Part shown: positions 45,794 to 56,494 of the stretch, in pieces | Layout of the letters: each line of letters opens with the position of its first letter | Position numbering within the stretch: the first letter of the stretch is position 1 | Source of the DNA: an uncultured Collinsella sp. | Lineage (GTDB): Bacteria; Actinomycetota; Coriobacteriia; Coriobacteriales; Coriobacteriaceae | Assembly: GCA_934621885.1 (NCBI GenBank) | Contig: CAKTUH010000006.1 | Location: forward strand, 1 to 62,958 | Direction of reading: 5' to 3' | DNA: 62,958 nt | Made by a program: the position numbers and the translations under genes | Notes under the pieces: generated by a model | Seen by the model: the letters and a program-made list of their open reading frames with translations, nothing else | Told to the model about the DNA's origin: nothing | The model's database searches: none

Positions 45794-45919
45794 CGGCAAA
45801 GGCGGTCGGGCGGCGCGGCCCGATACACAGCAGTCAAAGTTGTTCAGATTCCAGACATGCCCGGCAAGCCAGCCCAGTATCATGGGATGCGCTTTATAAC
45901 TCAAACGGCAGGAGCACCC

Positions 45920-46588
45920 ATGGCGGCAGCGTTTTCCCATGTGATTTTTGATCTGGACGGCACCATCCTCAACACGCTCGAGGACCTGGCGGCCGCCGGC
46001 AACCATACCTGCGAGGTGCACGGCTGGCCCACGTTTGCCGTGGACGAGTACCGCTACAAGGTGGGCAACGGTATGCTCAAACTAGTCGAGCGCTTTATGC
46101 CCGCCGAGTATGCGGGCGACGGTCGCATGTTTGAGCAAACGCTTGCCGAGTTTAGGGCTTATTACGGTGAGCACAAGGAGGACCACACTGCCCCCTACGC
46201 CGGTACGATCGAAATGCTCGACCGCCTGCGCGCCGCGGGCGTTCAGCTTGCCGTGCTCACCAACAAGGATCACATTTCGGCAGCTCCGCTTATCGAGAAG
46301 TACTTTGGCCCCGAGCGCTTTGCGCTGGTACAGGGCCGCGTGGACGCATTTCCGCCCAAGCCTGAGGCGCCCGTCACGCTGCACGTGATGGAAGAGCTGG
46401 GGGCCGACCCGGCAACCACACTCTACGTGGGCGATTCCAATGTCGATGTTCTGACCGGTCACAATGCCGGCCTTAAGAGCGCCGGCGTCACCTGGGGCTT
46501 CCGCGGTCGTGCAGAACTCGAAGCCGCCGGCGCCGACTACGTGGTGGACACCCAGGACGAGCTCGCTGCACTGATCTTGGGCGAGTAA
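45920..46588 (+). CDS. HAD-superfamily phosphatase, phosphoglycolate-phosphatase-like
   Basis: A 222-residue HAD hydrolase with a helical cap, of the Gph/PGP-like group. Motif I is FDLDGTILNT (about 11-20), with the nucleophile Asp first. Motif II is LAVLTNKDH, motif III the Lys in FPPKPEAPVT and motif IV GDSNVDVLTGHNAG. Sugar phosphates or phosphoglycolate are likely substrates; sequence alone does not decide. The ATG at 45920 has CAGGAG 5 bases upstream; an ATG 21 codons earlier is less likely. It starts 126 bases after hypE. Confidence 0.87.
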   Translation: MAAAFSHVIFDLDGTILNTLEDLAAAGNHTCEVHGWPTFAVDEYRYKVGNGMLKLVERFMPAEYAGDGRMFEQTLAEFRAYYGEHKEDHTAPYAGTIEMLDRLRAAGVQLAVLTNKDHISAAPLIEKYFGPERFALVQGRVDAFPPKPEAPVTLHVMEELGADPATTLYVGDSNVDVLTGHNAGLKSAGVTWGFRGRAELEAAGADYVVDTQDELAALILGE

Positions 46589-46629
46589 CGAAGCCGACGC
46601 GCTACGCAGTCGCGGCGATTGTGCCGTGC

Positions 46630-46799
46630 GGAAAGTGCGTCCCGTTTTGACGCCTCAAACTGGGACGCACTTTCCAGTTGAGCCCCGTTAGGGAAACGGC
46701 ATCCCGTTTCAAGGCAATATTCCGGGTCGCACTTTCCGCAACCCACCCCATTCGGAAACCGCGACCCACTATTCGGCCAAAAACCGGGTCGCATTTTCC
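46630..46799. repeat. Three tandem hairpins with GGAAA...CCC arms
   Basis: Hairpins at 46630-46675 (14 perfect pairs, GGAAAGTGCGTCCC), 46691-46737 (imperfect) and 46754-46799 (12 of 14). All arms start GGAAA and end CCC, but the middle bases differ between units. A relative lies at 24502-24550. They occupy part of the 496-base gap 46589-47084, which has no gene. Confidence 0.8.
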
Positions 46800-46829
46800 C
46801 GAGCGTCCGCGATGCAACGCTGGCGCAAA

Positions 46830-46876
46830 GGGGTCAGGTTCATATGCACCAACATGGTGCAAACTAACCTGACCCC
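46830..46876. repeat. REP-like palindrome, family G
   Basis: GGGGTCAGGTT and AACCTGACCCC enclose a second hairpin TGCACC/GGTGCA. A further TGCACC follows. Confidence 0.78.
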
Positions 46877-46890
46877 AATGCACCAAACTC

Positions 46891-46939
46891 GCAAGGAGTG
46901 TCCCCAACTGCCGGCAGAAAAGGAACGTCCCCAAGTGCC
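46891..46939. repeat. Repeat family M copy 2
   Basis: Near-identical to 19776-19824: two direct GGA-YGTCCCCAA-TGCC units joined by GGCAGAAAA. Confidence 0.75.
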
Positions 46940-46976
46940 ACCTTCCAACATCGGCAACGCCATAGGTTGAGAAAAA

Positions 46977-47081
46977 GTCAGCGAAAACCCGCCAGAGCGA
47001 GCAAGGTGCCTTGAAAGGCAGATTGCCGCTCTGGCGGGTTTGCAGCGTCGAGCCGTTACGCGGTTCGCAGAACCGCGTAAC
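46977..47081 (+). ncRNA. Candidate structured RNA element, copy 2
   Basis: Plus-strand orientation by homology to copy 1. CAGCGA lead; P1 CCCGCCAGAGCG/CGCTCTGGCGGG (46988-46999/47027-47038); P2 GCAAggTGCC/GGCAgaTTGC closing a simple TTGAAA loop; GCAGCGTCGAGCC; P3 GTTACGCGGTT/AACCGCGTAAC (47055-47081), 3 bases from the stop of the convergent lipoprotein gene. Read from the minus strand, P1 followed by TTTTCGCTGACTTTTT could also terminate that gene. Confidence 0.55.
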
Positions 47082-47084
47082 TAG

Positions 47085-47642
47085 TTAGCTCATCATGGCA
47101 TTCATCATCTCGTTGGTTGCAGAATCGTCGGCAGACCACTCGCCGTCGTCATTGCAGGAGTACTTGAAGGTGACCGTGGTGTCCTTGGTCTTAGCAGCCT
47201 TGGTCACATCGACCATAACCTGACCGGCCATCTTGTACAGCTCGTCATCGGAAGGCATCGAATCGAGTGCGGTGACCTTCTCCTGATACTGGGTGGCAAA
47301 ATCCTCAACGATCTGGTTCATGGACTTGCAGGTAATGGTGACCTCGGCAGTTGCGGTGCCCTTGTCCTCGTCGACCGTCACGTCGCCAATCTTGTAGTCG
47401 AAGCCCTCGAGATAGCTCTTGGCGTACTCCTTGGGATCGATGCCCAGCTGCTCGAACTCATCGCCCGAGGCCTCTTCCAGGCCGGCGAGGAAATCGTCGC
47501 CACCGTTCTTGACCTCGTCAAACTGCGTCGTAAGATCCTCGGTGATGAGCTCCTCAACCGAAGGGCCTCCGCAGCCGGAAAGCACAACCACGCACGCGAC
47601 CAGAGCAGCCATCAGGGGCGCAAGCAGCAGCTTCTTCTTCAT
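47085..47642 (-). CDS. Lipoprotein of unknown function
   Basis: A 185-residue lipoprotein. A basic start (MKKK), a hydrophobic stretch and the lipobox VLSGCGG put the lipidated Cys at about 24. The mature part is acidic and mixed helix/strand, with IGDVTVDEDKGTATAEVTITCKS (two blocks, DVTVDEDKG and TATAEVTIT) and a C-terminal segment TVTFKYSCNDDGEW. This recalls the DUF5105-type lipoproteins of Gram-positive bacteria, but I am not certain. The ATG at 47642 follows GGAGGAATGTC. Monocistronic. Confidence 0.8.
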   Translation of the reverse strand: MKKKLLLAPLMAALVACVVVLSGCGGPSVEELITEDLTTQFDEVKNGGDDFLAGLEEASGDEFEQLGIDPKEYAKSYLEGFDYKIGDVTVDEDKGTATAEVTITCKSMNQIVEDFATQYQEKVTALDSMPSDDELYKMAGQVMVDVTKAAKTKDTTVTFKYSCNDDGEWSADDSATNEMMNAMMS

Positions 47643-47821
47643 GACATTCCTCCCAACAAGCGGCACCGCGCTTCCCAACACGGTGCACGTCGTAACAATA
47701 AGGCCATACTAGCCGCTAACGAACACCCCCGGCAAAGCAAAAGCGCAGTCGGCTCAATTTAACGTCCGAACGGTTTACCGGTCCGCCCAACGTGCAATAA
47801 AACGCATCCGGACCGTGCAAT

Positions 47822-47852
47822 AAAAAAGGGTGGCCGGACAATCCGACCACCC
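47822..47852 (-). terminator. Terminator of the EIIA(Glc) gene
   Basis: GGGTGGTCGGA folds with TCCGGCCACCC (10 of 11 pairs) and is followed on the minus strand by TTTTTTATT. It lies 25 bases past the stop. Confidence 0.9.
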
Positions 47853-47877
47853 CAAAACACCCTATGGATGTCGCAAC

Positions 47878-48414
47878 TTACTTGCGGACAACCTTAACGA
47901 TGGCGTCGCCGGCGGCGACGGCGGAATCAGCCTCGACGGCGAGCTCGACATCGGCGAACTCGGCGGTGTTGGACACGGCCACGACAACGCAGTCCTTGTA
48001 ACCGGCAGCGGCGATCTTGGCGCGGTCGATCTTGAGCATGGGCTGGCCGGCCTTGACGACGTCATCGGCCTTGACGAAGCCCTCGAAGCCGTCGCCGTTC
48101 ATGTTGACGGTATCGACGCCAACGTGCACCAGGACCTCGATGCCGCTATCGGACTGCAGGCCCACGGCGTGGCCCATGGTGACGGTCACCTTGCCGTCGC
48201 AGGGAGCGTAGACCAGATCGTCCTCGGGCCACACGGCGCAGCCCTTGCCCAGAACCTCGCCACCAAAGACGGGGTCGGGCACGTCGGCCATCTTGATGAC
48301 CTTGCCCTTGACGGGCGAGCACAGCACGTCGGCGCCGGCAGAAGCAGAGATGGAGGCAGGAGCAGCGGCAGCCGCGGGCTCAGCCTTCTTCTTGAACATA
48401 TCAAACAGACCCAT
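47878..48414 (-). CDS. crr: PTS glucose-type EIIA component
   Basis: A 178-residue soluble EIIA(Glc). A short Lys/Ala linker (1-~28) precedes the jelly-roll domain, with GKVIKMADVPDPVFGGEVLGKG (blocks VPDPVFGG and LGKGCAV), then VTMGHAVGLQ and the phospho-acceptor His in VLVHVGVDTVNMNG (about 100). It accepts phosphate from HPr and passes it to an EIIB. The beta-glucoside EIIBC at 60535 has no IIA domain, so this protein may serve it. The ATG at 48414 has GAGGAGAAAACGT upstream. It is downstream of, and on the same strand as, the GH1 gene (151-base gap). Confidence 0.93.
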   Translation of the reverse strand: MGLFDMFKKKAEPAAAAAPASISASAGADVLCSPVKGKVIKMADVPDPVFGGEVLGKGCAVWPEDDLVYAPCDGKVTVTMGHAVGLQSDSGIEVLVHVGVDTVNMNGDGFEGFVKADDVVKAGQPMLKIDRAKIAAAGYKDCVVVAVSNTAEFADVELAVEADSAVAAGDAIVKVVRK

Positions 48415-48565
48415 ACGTTTTCTCCTCTTGATTAAGCGCAACGTTATGCGCATGCCTATGGTGATTATAGTGCCAAATGATCAAATTGCTAAGGTGAGGG
48501 CTCGAATCGAGAGCCCTTCCAAGCCCTTCCCAAAACCTTTTCCCCAGTGGCACTCATATTGTCGA

Positions 48566-51071
<2,506 letters not shown>

Positions 51072-51072
51072 A

Positions 51073-51167
51073 ACGAGCGTGGATTATTGGACGCTCAAAC
51101 CACGAGCGTGGATAATCTCCCATTTTGAGCCCGCATGGGGGCCAAAAACGGGAGATTATCCACGCTC
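51073..51167. repeat. REP-like palindrome, family E copy 2 plus a half-unit
   Basis: 18 perfect pairs (51104-51121/51150-51167; GAGCGTGGATAATCTCCC and its complement) with a loop much like copy 1. A left-arm fragment ACGAGCGTGGATTATTGG precedes it at 51073-51090. It starts directly after the RpiR stop. Confidence 0.86.
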
Positions 51168-51180
51168 ATTTCAGACTGGT

Positions 51181-51229
51181 CATTGGGAACGTTCTTAAAC
51201 GACTAGTCAAACAAGAACGTCCCCAAGTG
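51181..51229. repeat. REP-like palindrome, family A copy 3
   Basis: CATTGGGAACGTTCTT (51181-51196) and AAGAACGTCCCCAAGTG (51213-51229) around a GACTAGTC loop. Confidence 0.84.
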
Positions 51230-51270
51230 CCGCATCGCCAGCAACGGGAGTGCCAATGTCTTGGCAACGA

Positions 51271-51416
51271 CAGCGAAAGCCCGCCAGAGCGAGCAAGGTG
51301 CCTTGAAACGAGGCGGCATTGACCTTCTGGTCATGCCGCCGAAGTTGAAAGGCAGATTGCCGCTCTGGCGGGCTTGCAGCGTCAAGCCGTTACGCGGTTT
51401 GGTAAAACCGCGTAAC
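51271..51416 (+). ncRNA. Candidate structured RNA element, copy 3
   Basis: CAGCGA lead; P1 GCCCGCCAGAGCG/CGCTCTGGCGGGC (51279-51291/51361-51373); P2 GCAAggTGCC/GGCAgaTTGC (51293-51302/51351-51360); a 42-base nested hairpin insert between TTGAAA copies (51303-51308 and 51345-51350); GCAGCGTCAAGCC; P3 GTTACGCGGTTT/AAACCGCGTAAC (51389-51416), overlapping the pyrE stop on the other strand. Together with families E and A it fills the gap 51072-51415; no gene is seen there. Confidence 0.55.
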
Positions 51417-52096
51417 TAACGGACTCCGTACTGCTCGTAGTAGGCGTCGATGGCGGTCTTGAGCTCGTCGTCGATGACAACCTTGCCGTCGATCTCGTGG
51501 TTGTAGAGAGTCTCGACGACCTCGGCCATGGAAACGATGCTCGCGACGGGGAAACCGTACTTGGCCTCGATCTCCTTCTGCGCGGTGGTCACGCCACCCT
51601 TGCCGACCTCCATGCGGTTGAGGGACACGATCAGACCCTTGATCTCGACATCGGCAGCAGCCTTGACCTTGGGATAGGTCTCGTCGATGGACTTACCGCT
51701 GGTAGTGACGTCCTCGACCATGATCACGCGGTCGCCATCCTGGGGCTCGTAGCCCAGCAGGTTGCCCTTGTCGGCACCGTGGTCCTTGGCCTCCTTGCGG
51801 TCGCAGCAGTACTTGACCTCCTTGCCGTACAGCTCGTGATAGGCAATGGCGGTCACGACAGCCAGCGGAATGCCCTTGTAGGCAGGCCCAAACAGCACGT
51901 CAAAGTCGTCGCCAAAGTTATCGTGGATAGCCTGAGCATAATACTCGCCCAGCTTCTTGAGCTGATAGCCCGTCACGTAGGCGCCGGCGTTCATAAAGAA
52001 CGGGGACTGACGGCCGCTCTTGAGCGTAAAGCTGCCGAACTTAAGCACGTCGGACTCGACCATAAACTTGATGAACTCTTGCTTGTAAGCCTCCAT
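51416..52096 (-). CDS. pyrE: Orotate phosphoribosyltransferase
   Basis: A 226-residue PRTase that makes orotidine monophosphate from orotate and PRPP. The PRPP-binding motif is VIMVEDVTTSGKSIDE (about 122-137). FGPAYKGIPLAVVTAIAY and CDRKEAKDHG form the flexible loop and dimer contacts. The length is typical. The ATG at 52096 follows GAGAGGAGCCCGC. Other pyr genes are not in the window. Its TAG stop overlaps the last hairpin of structured element copy 3. Confidence 0.95.
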   Translation of the reverse strand: MEAYKQEFIKFMVESDVLKFGSFTLKSGRQSPFFMNAGAYVTGYQLKKLGEYYAQAIHDNFGDDFDVLFGPAYKGIPLAVVTAIAYHELYGKEVKYCCDRKEAKDHGADKGNLLGYEPQDGDRVIMVEDVTTSGKSIDETYPKVKAAADVEIKGLIVSLNRMEVGKGGVTTAQKEIEAKYGFPVASIVSMAEVVETLYNHEIDGKVVIDDELKTAIDAYYEQYGVR

Positions 52097-52165
52097 GCGG
52101 GCTCCTCTCGATTAGGCGTTCGTGCTTCACAGTTTAGCGCAGGCAGCCCATCGCTGCCGACACAA

Positions 52166-52198
52166 CCGCCACGAAGGGGACAGGCACCTTTGTGGTGG
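52166..52198. repeat. REP-like palindrome, family B copy 3
   Basis: CCGCCACGAAGG (52166-52177) and CCTTTGTGGTGG (52187-52198), loop GGACAGGCA, identical in the core to copy 2. It lies 16 bases past the stop of the ROK gene. Confidence 0.86.
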
Positions 52199-52214
52199 TT
52201 TTGCCCGGATGCAG

Positions 52215-53126
52215 CTACTGCAAGCGCATGGCCTCCTGTACCGCGCCGACCAAGTTGGCATCGTTGCCGAGCTCTGCGGCCTTAATCTGTGGCTCAGGGA
52301 TACCGGCAAGGGCGCTCTCGTACCCCGCAAGCGCAGCAGGCATCTGCTTGCGCAGAGCATCGATAAGCTCCGGATGGCAGGAAATGCCGCCCGCGATAAC
52401 AAAGACCTCGGGATCAATCACTGCTTGGAGGTTTACAAGCTGCGCATCAAAGGCTCGCGCGTAACGATCAAGGGCACGCTGAGCGGCAACGTCGCCGTTT
52501 TCGATCCATTCGAATACCCGACGCCCGTCTACGGGAGAATCCTCCGGCAGCCCCTTTTCGGCAACGGCTGCATCGCGCAGCGCACGCCAGCCACCCGTAC
52601 CGGCAAAGGTGCTTTCCATGCTCGCCGGACACGTCACGTCGTTGCGCAAGAAGCTAAACTCGCCCGCAAAGCAATGTGCCCCGCGCAACACCTTTCCATC
52701 GATGACGATACCGCCGCCGATACCGGTGCCGATAGCGAGCACGACGCCAAACCGCGTACCGCGCAGCGCTCCCGCCGCGTATTCGCCCAGCGCACAGCAC
52801 TTGCCGTCGTTGTTAACGGCGACGGGCACACCAAGGCGCTCGCGCATGATTTTTCCCAGGGGGCATCCATCCATATAGGTCAGCGACCCGCCGCGATGGA
52901 TTGTGCCGTCCAGATCACCCTCATAAATGCCGCCCGGGGCGCTCACGCCCACGGCCGAAATACGGTCGCGGTACGGCTCAACAAGCCCAATCAGGGCCCC
53001 AACCGTCTCTTCGGCCGTGGTAAAACCGGTCGGCAGACTTCCGCGCTCGCGAATGGAAAAATCCTCGCCCAAAACAGCCCACTTAACGGCCGTGCCGCCC
53101 ACGTCGATACCAAAGTACTCTTTCAT
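52215..53126 (-). CDS. ROK family sugar kinase (beta-glucoside kinase-like)
   Basis: A 303-residue ROK-fold protein, probably a cytoplasmic sugar or glycoside kinase. ATP-binding motif FGIDVGGTAVKWAVL lies at 4-18. VSAPGGIYEG, VNNDGKCCALGE (with the catalytic Asp) and LAIGTGIGGGIVIDG follow, then GAHCFAGEFSF. The usual ROK zinc motif CxCGxxGCxE is absent; CPASMEST occupies that place, as in beta-glucoside kinases (BglK), which also lack it. The ATG at 53126 follows GAGGAG. It lies 88 bases downstream of the DUF5060-type glycosidase on the same strand, so they likely act together. Confidence 0.82.
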   Translation of the reverse strand: MKEYFGIDVGGTAVKWAVLGEDFSIRERGSLPTGFTTAEETVGALIGLVEPYRDRISAVGVSAPGGIYEGDLDGTIHRGGSLTYMDGCPLGKIMRERLGVPVAVNNDGKCCALGEYAAGALRGTRFGVVLAIGTGIGGGIVIDGKVLRGAHCFAGEFSFLRNDVTCPASMESTFAGTGGWRALRDAAVAEKGLPEDSPVDGRRVFEWIENGDVAAQRALDRYARAFDAQLVNLQAVIDPEVFVIAGGISCHPELIDALRKQMPAALAGYESALAGIPEPQIKAAELGNDANLVGAVQEAMRLQ

Positions 53127-53214
53127 GTCCTGCTCCTCTTGTCTGCATCTGCAAATGCCGAATGCCGGAACGGAAAACCGTCTCGGCATCGGCTAGTCTC
53201 GTCTGAGATTGTCT

Positions 53215-54753
53215 CTACTGCTCGGCTTCCACCTCGCGGACGCGCAGCATCATGTACTGACGGCTCGGCAGATCGATACGGAACTTACCCTCAAACGCGC
53301 CCTCGAGCGTCTCGACGGTCATGTTCCACGTATCAATCATGTCGACGGCATAACGCTTGCCCTCGGCACCCTCGAACTCCCGATACGCCGGGCGATTAAA
53401 GCCAAAGTACATAACGACATCGGCAGTCCCGCGGCCATGGTCGTTGGACATACAGGTAACGTCCCAGGTCAACGTACCGTCAAGAATGCCGACCTCGTCG
53501 GGCACCCAATCAAAGTCATCCGGCAGCGCCTCCATATAACGGCGGCAGAAACCGATGCGCTCGGGCGACTCGCCGTAGAGCTTGCCGCCATGTGCCCACC
53601 AAAGCTTGGGGCCGCGGTCGACGTAGGTCTCGCCATGCGTGACATAACCGCCGCGCAGGCTGCCCTCCCAAAAACGACGGACAAGCTCCTGGGCCGTAAG
53701 GTTGCCCCAGCCCCAGTTAATATTGCCCTCGTAGCCGACCTCGTCAATCAAAACTGGCTTGCTGTACTGCGCACGCAGCACGGTGACATCCTCGGCCGTG
53801 TTTTTAAGATCGCACCTCTGGTAGCTCACATGCGTAATCCACGGATGGCTGTGATCGAAGATCTCGCGGCAATTGTGGATGCTGCGCAGGTGGCCATACG
53901 GGTCGTTTGCCATGATGATACGGGCATAGCGATCCCAGTCCTCGGCCGGCTTCCACGGCATAAGGTCCCACTCGTTGGCAAGGCTCCACCAGATGTTCTT
54001 GTATGCCGAAAAACGGCGGGCAACATACGTCAGGTAGAAGACGTCCTCCTCGCGCGTCATGCGAGAGAAGCCCCAGTCCTCGGGCTTGTCATACGGATGC
54101 AAAACGATAAGGTCCGCCTGAATGCCCAGTTCGTCAAGCTGCTCGATACGGCGCTCGAGGTTCTCCCAAAACGGCTCGTAAAAGCGGTAGTGGTCGAAGT
54201 TGCCCTTCTCGCCCTCGTAGGCATACATCGCCGGATCCTCAACGTTATAGTCGTAGAACTTGGGGAAAACGCACATGCGGATCTTATTAAAGGGCGCCGC
54301 GGCGAGCGTCTGAAGCGTCTGCTCCTGCAGCTGAACATCCTGGTTGGTCCAGGCATAGCACGTGGTGCCAAAGGGCAGGTAACGCGCGCCGTCCTCGTAG
54401 GCAAAGTTGAAATCTTCGTCGGTGATAAACGGAGCATCATGGCCGAGCACGTCCTTTGCCAGCAGCACGCGGCCGTGGTTGTCGCCCGTGGCAGGCGTGG
54501 CCTCAAAAGAGCCGGCGGCGCCATCGAGCTCGGGGTCGTTGGAGCTCACCGCGTAGTTCCAGACGCCGGCGCTCTCGGGCATAAAGTTGATTCCGTAGCG
54601 GCCATTGCCCTTGTAGAAGCCATGGACCTCAAAGCTGTCCTGGCCGTCCACGCGATCGAATCGCGCCGACAGCTCAACCTCGACATAGGGATTGCCGGTC
54701 GCGGTACCCGCAAGCTCGAGCTTAAACACCTTGTACTGCTCGACGGTGGTCAT
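53215..54753 (-). CDS. Glycoside hydrolase, DUF5060/DUF4038/DUF5605 type
   Basis: A 512-residue cytoplasmic glycosidase with no signal peptide. An N-terminal beta domain of DUF5060 type (about 1-75, YVEVELSARFDRVDG) leads to a TIM barrel with FGTTCYAWTNQ, MCVFPKFYDYN, NIWWSLANEWDLMPWK (likely acid/base Glu) and PVLIDEVGYEGNINWG (likely nucleophile Glu). A C-terminal beta domain of DUF5605 type ends MMLRVREV. The substrate is unknown; relatives act on plant or host glycosides. The ATG at 54753 follows GGAGGCGTTATT. It sits between an MFS transporter and a ROK kinase on one strand. Confidence 0.85.
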   Translation of the reverse strand: MTTVEQYKVFKLELAGTATGNPYVEVELSARFDRVDGQDSFEVHGFYKGNGRYGINFMPESAGVWNYAVSSNDPELDGAAGSFEATPATGDNHGRVLLAKDVLGHDAPFITDEDFNFAYEDGARYLPFGTTCYAWTNQDVQLQEQTLQTLAAAPFNKIRMCVFPKFYDYNVEDPAMYAYEGEKGNFDHYRFYEPFWENLERRIEQLDELGIQADLIVLHPYDKPEDWGFSRMTREEDVFYLTYVARRFSAYKNIWWSLANEWDLMPWKPAEDWDRYARIIMANDPYGHLRSIHNCREIFDHSHPWITHVSYQRCDLKNTAEDVTVLRAQYSKPVLIDEVGYEGNINWGWGNLTAQELVRRFWEGSLRGGYVTHGETYVDRGPKLWWAHGGKLYGESPERIGFCRRYMEALPDDFDWVPDEVGILDGTLTWDVTCMSNDHGRGTADVVMYFGFNRPAYREFEGAEGKRYAVDMIDTWNMTVETLEGAFEGKFRIDLPSRQYMMLRVREVEAEQ

Positions 54754-54841
54754 AATAACGCCTCCAAGTTAAGCGATTGAATGGTCAAAAGTCCGTCAGG
54801 CGGCGCGAACGCAGCCCGACGGAAGGAAAGAGAATGGCGGA

Positions 54842-56134
54842 TTACTTGGCGCTCTTGATGAGCATGATGAACACATAGCCCACGGCGATGAGCACGATGG
54901 AGATCGGGAACGCCATGAAGTAGGAGCCGGTAGCGACAACGATTGCCGAGGTCACGATGGGGCCAAGAATCTGACCGATGGTGTTGGCGATGTTGAGGAT
55001 GCCCAGGTCCTTGCCGGCGTTCTCCTTATCGGGCAGAACATCGACATTGAGCGCCTGGTCCACGGAAGAGTAGATGCCGTAGCCAAGACCGGCCAGCAGA
55101 GCGAATCCGTACATACCGACAACGGACTTAAGCAACCAGGGCAGGGCGATACCGATGCACATCATGATCGTTGCGACGAGGATGATGGGCTTGCGGCGGC
55201 CGATCTTGTCGGAGATGGCGCCCGAGGTAAGCGAGGCGACGAGCGACACGACCATGATCACAACGGACATGCTCGAAAGGACCGCGCCGGCTTCTGCCAC
55301 AGGAAGGCCGATGTACTTCTCGAGAATGTAGAGCTGATAGCCGTTGATGCAGAAGTAACCGAAGATAAGGAGCAGACGACCAAAGAGCGCCAGGTAGAAG
55401 TCGCGGCAATTCTTGGTGGGAGGGACGAACATCAGCAGCAGCGACTTGGGATTGAGCTTCTCGGGCTGCTCACCCTCGGCAAGAGCGGCGGACTTCTCGC
55501 GCGGCCAAATGATGATGGCGAGGATGCCGGTCAGGCACCAGGAGACCGTGCCGATGATAAAGCCGGGCAACGGGTTGGCGAGGAACTGCGTACCGATGAT
55601 GGTGCCGATCGACTGGCCGGCCGTTGCGCCGCCGCCATAGAAAGCGGAGAGCGTGCCGCGCTTGTTAAGCGGGATGCGGTCGGAAAGCACGGCGACAGCA
55701 GGGGCCAACATGCAGTTGAGGCCAATCTGCAGCACGCACCAAGAGGCGACGATCATGGGAAGCGTGGTCGCGACCGAAGTGCTCCAGAAGGCACAGCCGC
55801 AGATAAAGCCGCCGAGAATGATAAACGGCGTGCGCTTGCCAAAGCGGCTGTGGCAGTGGTCGGACAGAGCGCCAAATACGAGATTCGAGAACAGGGCGAA
55901 GATCGAACCGACCGAGTTCATCGCCGCGAGGATTGCCTCGGGCTGGCCGATGTTAAGGCCGTTGAAGCGCTCGGGGAACAAGACGTTAGATCCGATCGTG
56001 CCCGACATCATCCACATGATTCCGAAGATGATAAAGCCGATCATGAAGCGCCATGTCTCGGTCTTGGTCATGGGCTTGCCGGTGTCGGGGGCAATGGCGT
56101 TGGGATCGATCGCCGTTGACGTTTGGGTTGCCAT
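54842..56134 (-). CDS. MFS sugar transporter
   Basis: A 430-residue major facilitator with about 12 transmembrane helices. Motif A-like loops are SDHCHSRFGKRTPFI (about 88-102) and SDKIGRRKPIIL (about 310-321), and the central loop holds EKSAALAEGEQPEKLNP. It resembles the sugar-proton symporters (GPH-like and related) that import intact glycosides. The ATG at 56134 (MATQTS) has GGGAG about 10 bases upstream. It precedes the DUF5060-type glycosidase (88-base gap) and ROK kinase, suggesting import, cleavage and phosphorylation. It is divergent from a TetR gene with TTACTA-type operators. Confidence 0.87.
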   Translation of the reverse strand: MATQTSTAIDPNAIAPDTGKPMTKTETWRFMIGFIIFGIMWMMSGTIGSNVLFPERFNGLNIGQPEAILAAMNSVGSIFALFSNLVFGALSDHCHSRFGKRTPFIILGGFICGCAFWSTSVATTLPMIVASWCVLQIGLNCMLAPAVAVLSDRIPLNKRGTLSAFYGGGATAGQSIGTIIGTQFLANPLPGFIIGTVSWCLTGILAIIIWPREKSAALAEGEQPEKLNPKSLLLMFVPPTKNCRDFYLALFGRLLLIFGYFCINGYQLYILEKYIGLPVAEAGAVLSSMSVVIMVVSLVASLTSGAISDKIGRRKPIILVATIMMCIGIALPWLLKSVVGMYGFALLAGLGYGIYSSVDQALNVDVLPDKENAGKDLGILNIANTIGQILGPIVTSAIVVATGSYFMAFPISIVLIAVGYVFIMLIKSAK

Positions 56135-56266
56135 TTTGACAGTTCTCCCTTCAAAGATGTTGCCTGCGCAATTCACGCAATGGAGGTGGCGTAAAAGGGG
56201 TCGAAACGCCACCTCCTCAACGAGCGCGATTTGGGGTACGCCCATCGTGAACTGCTCGAAGTATGC

Positions 56267-56336
56267 TTACTAAGTAGTAAGTAACTTCTACGGCTTGCAT
56301 AGTAGTCCTTCGCAACGGTTACTTAGTGATTAGTAA
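56267..56336. promoter_or_regulatory. Operators in the MFS/TetR divergent gap
   Basis: A perfect inverted repeat TTACTA-AG-TAGTAA (56267-56280) and a related site TTACTTAGTGATTAGTAA (56319-56336), each followed by GTA(A/C). They lie between divergent genes, so they are likely sites of the adjacent TetR. The rest of 56135-56494 shows no gene. Confidence 0.65.
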
Positions 56337-56494
56337 GTACTTATTGCGGCGAACGGTCGATATTGCCGTTTAAACGGTGTTTACTTTTGTTGAGAGGGCT
56401 GTTGCGCTGTCCCATCCGAGCCAAATTGGGCTAGCATCGAGTAAAAGAAACGGTACGGGGTCGATCGACACCGATACATGAGATATGGATTTTC

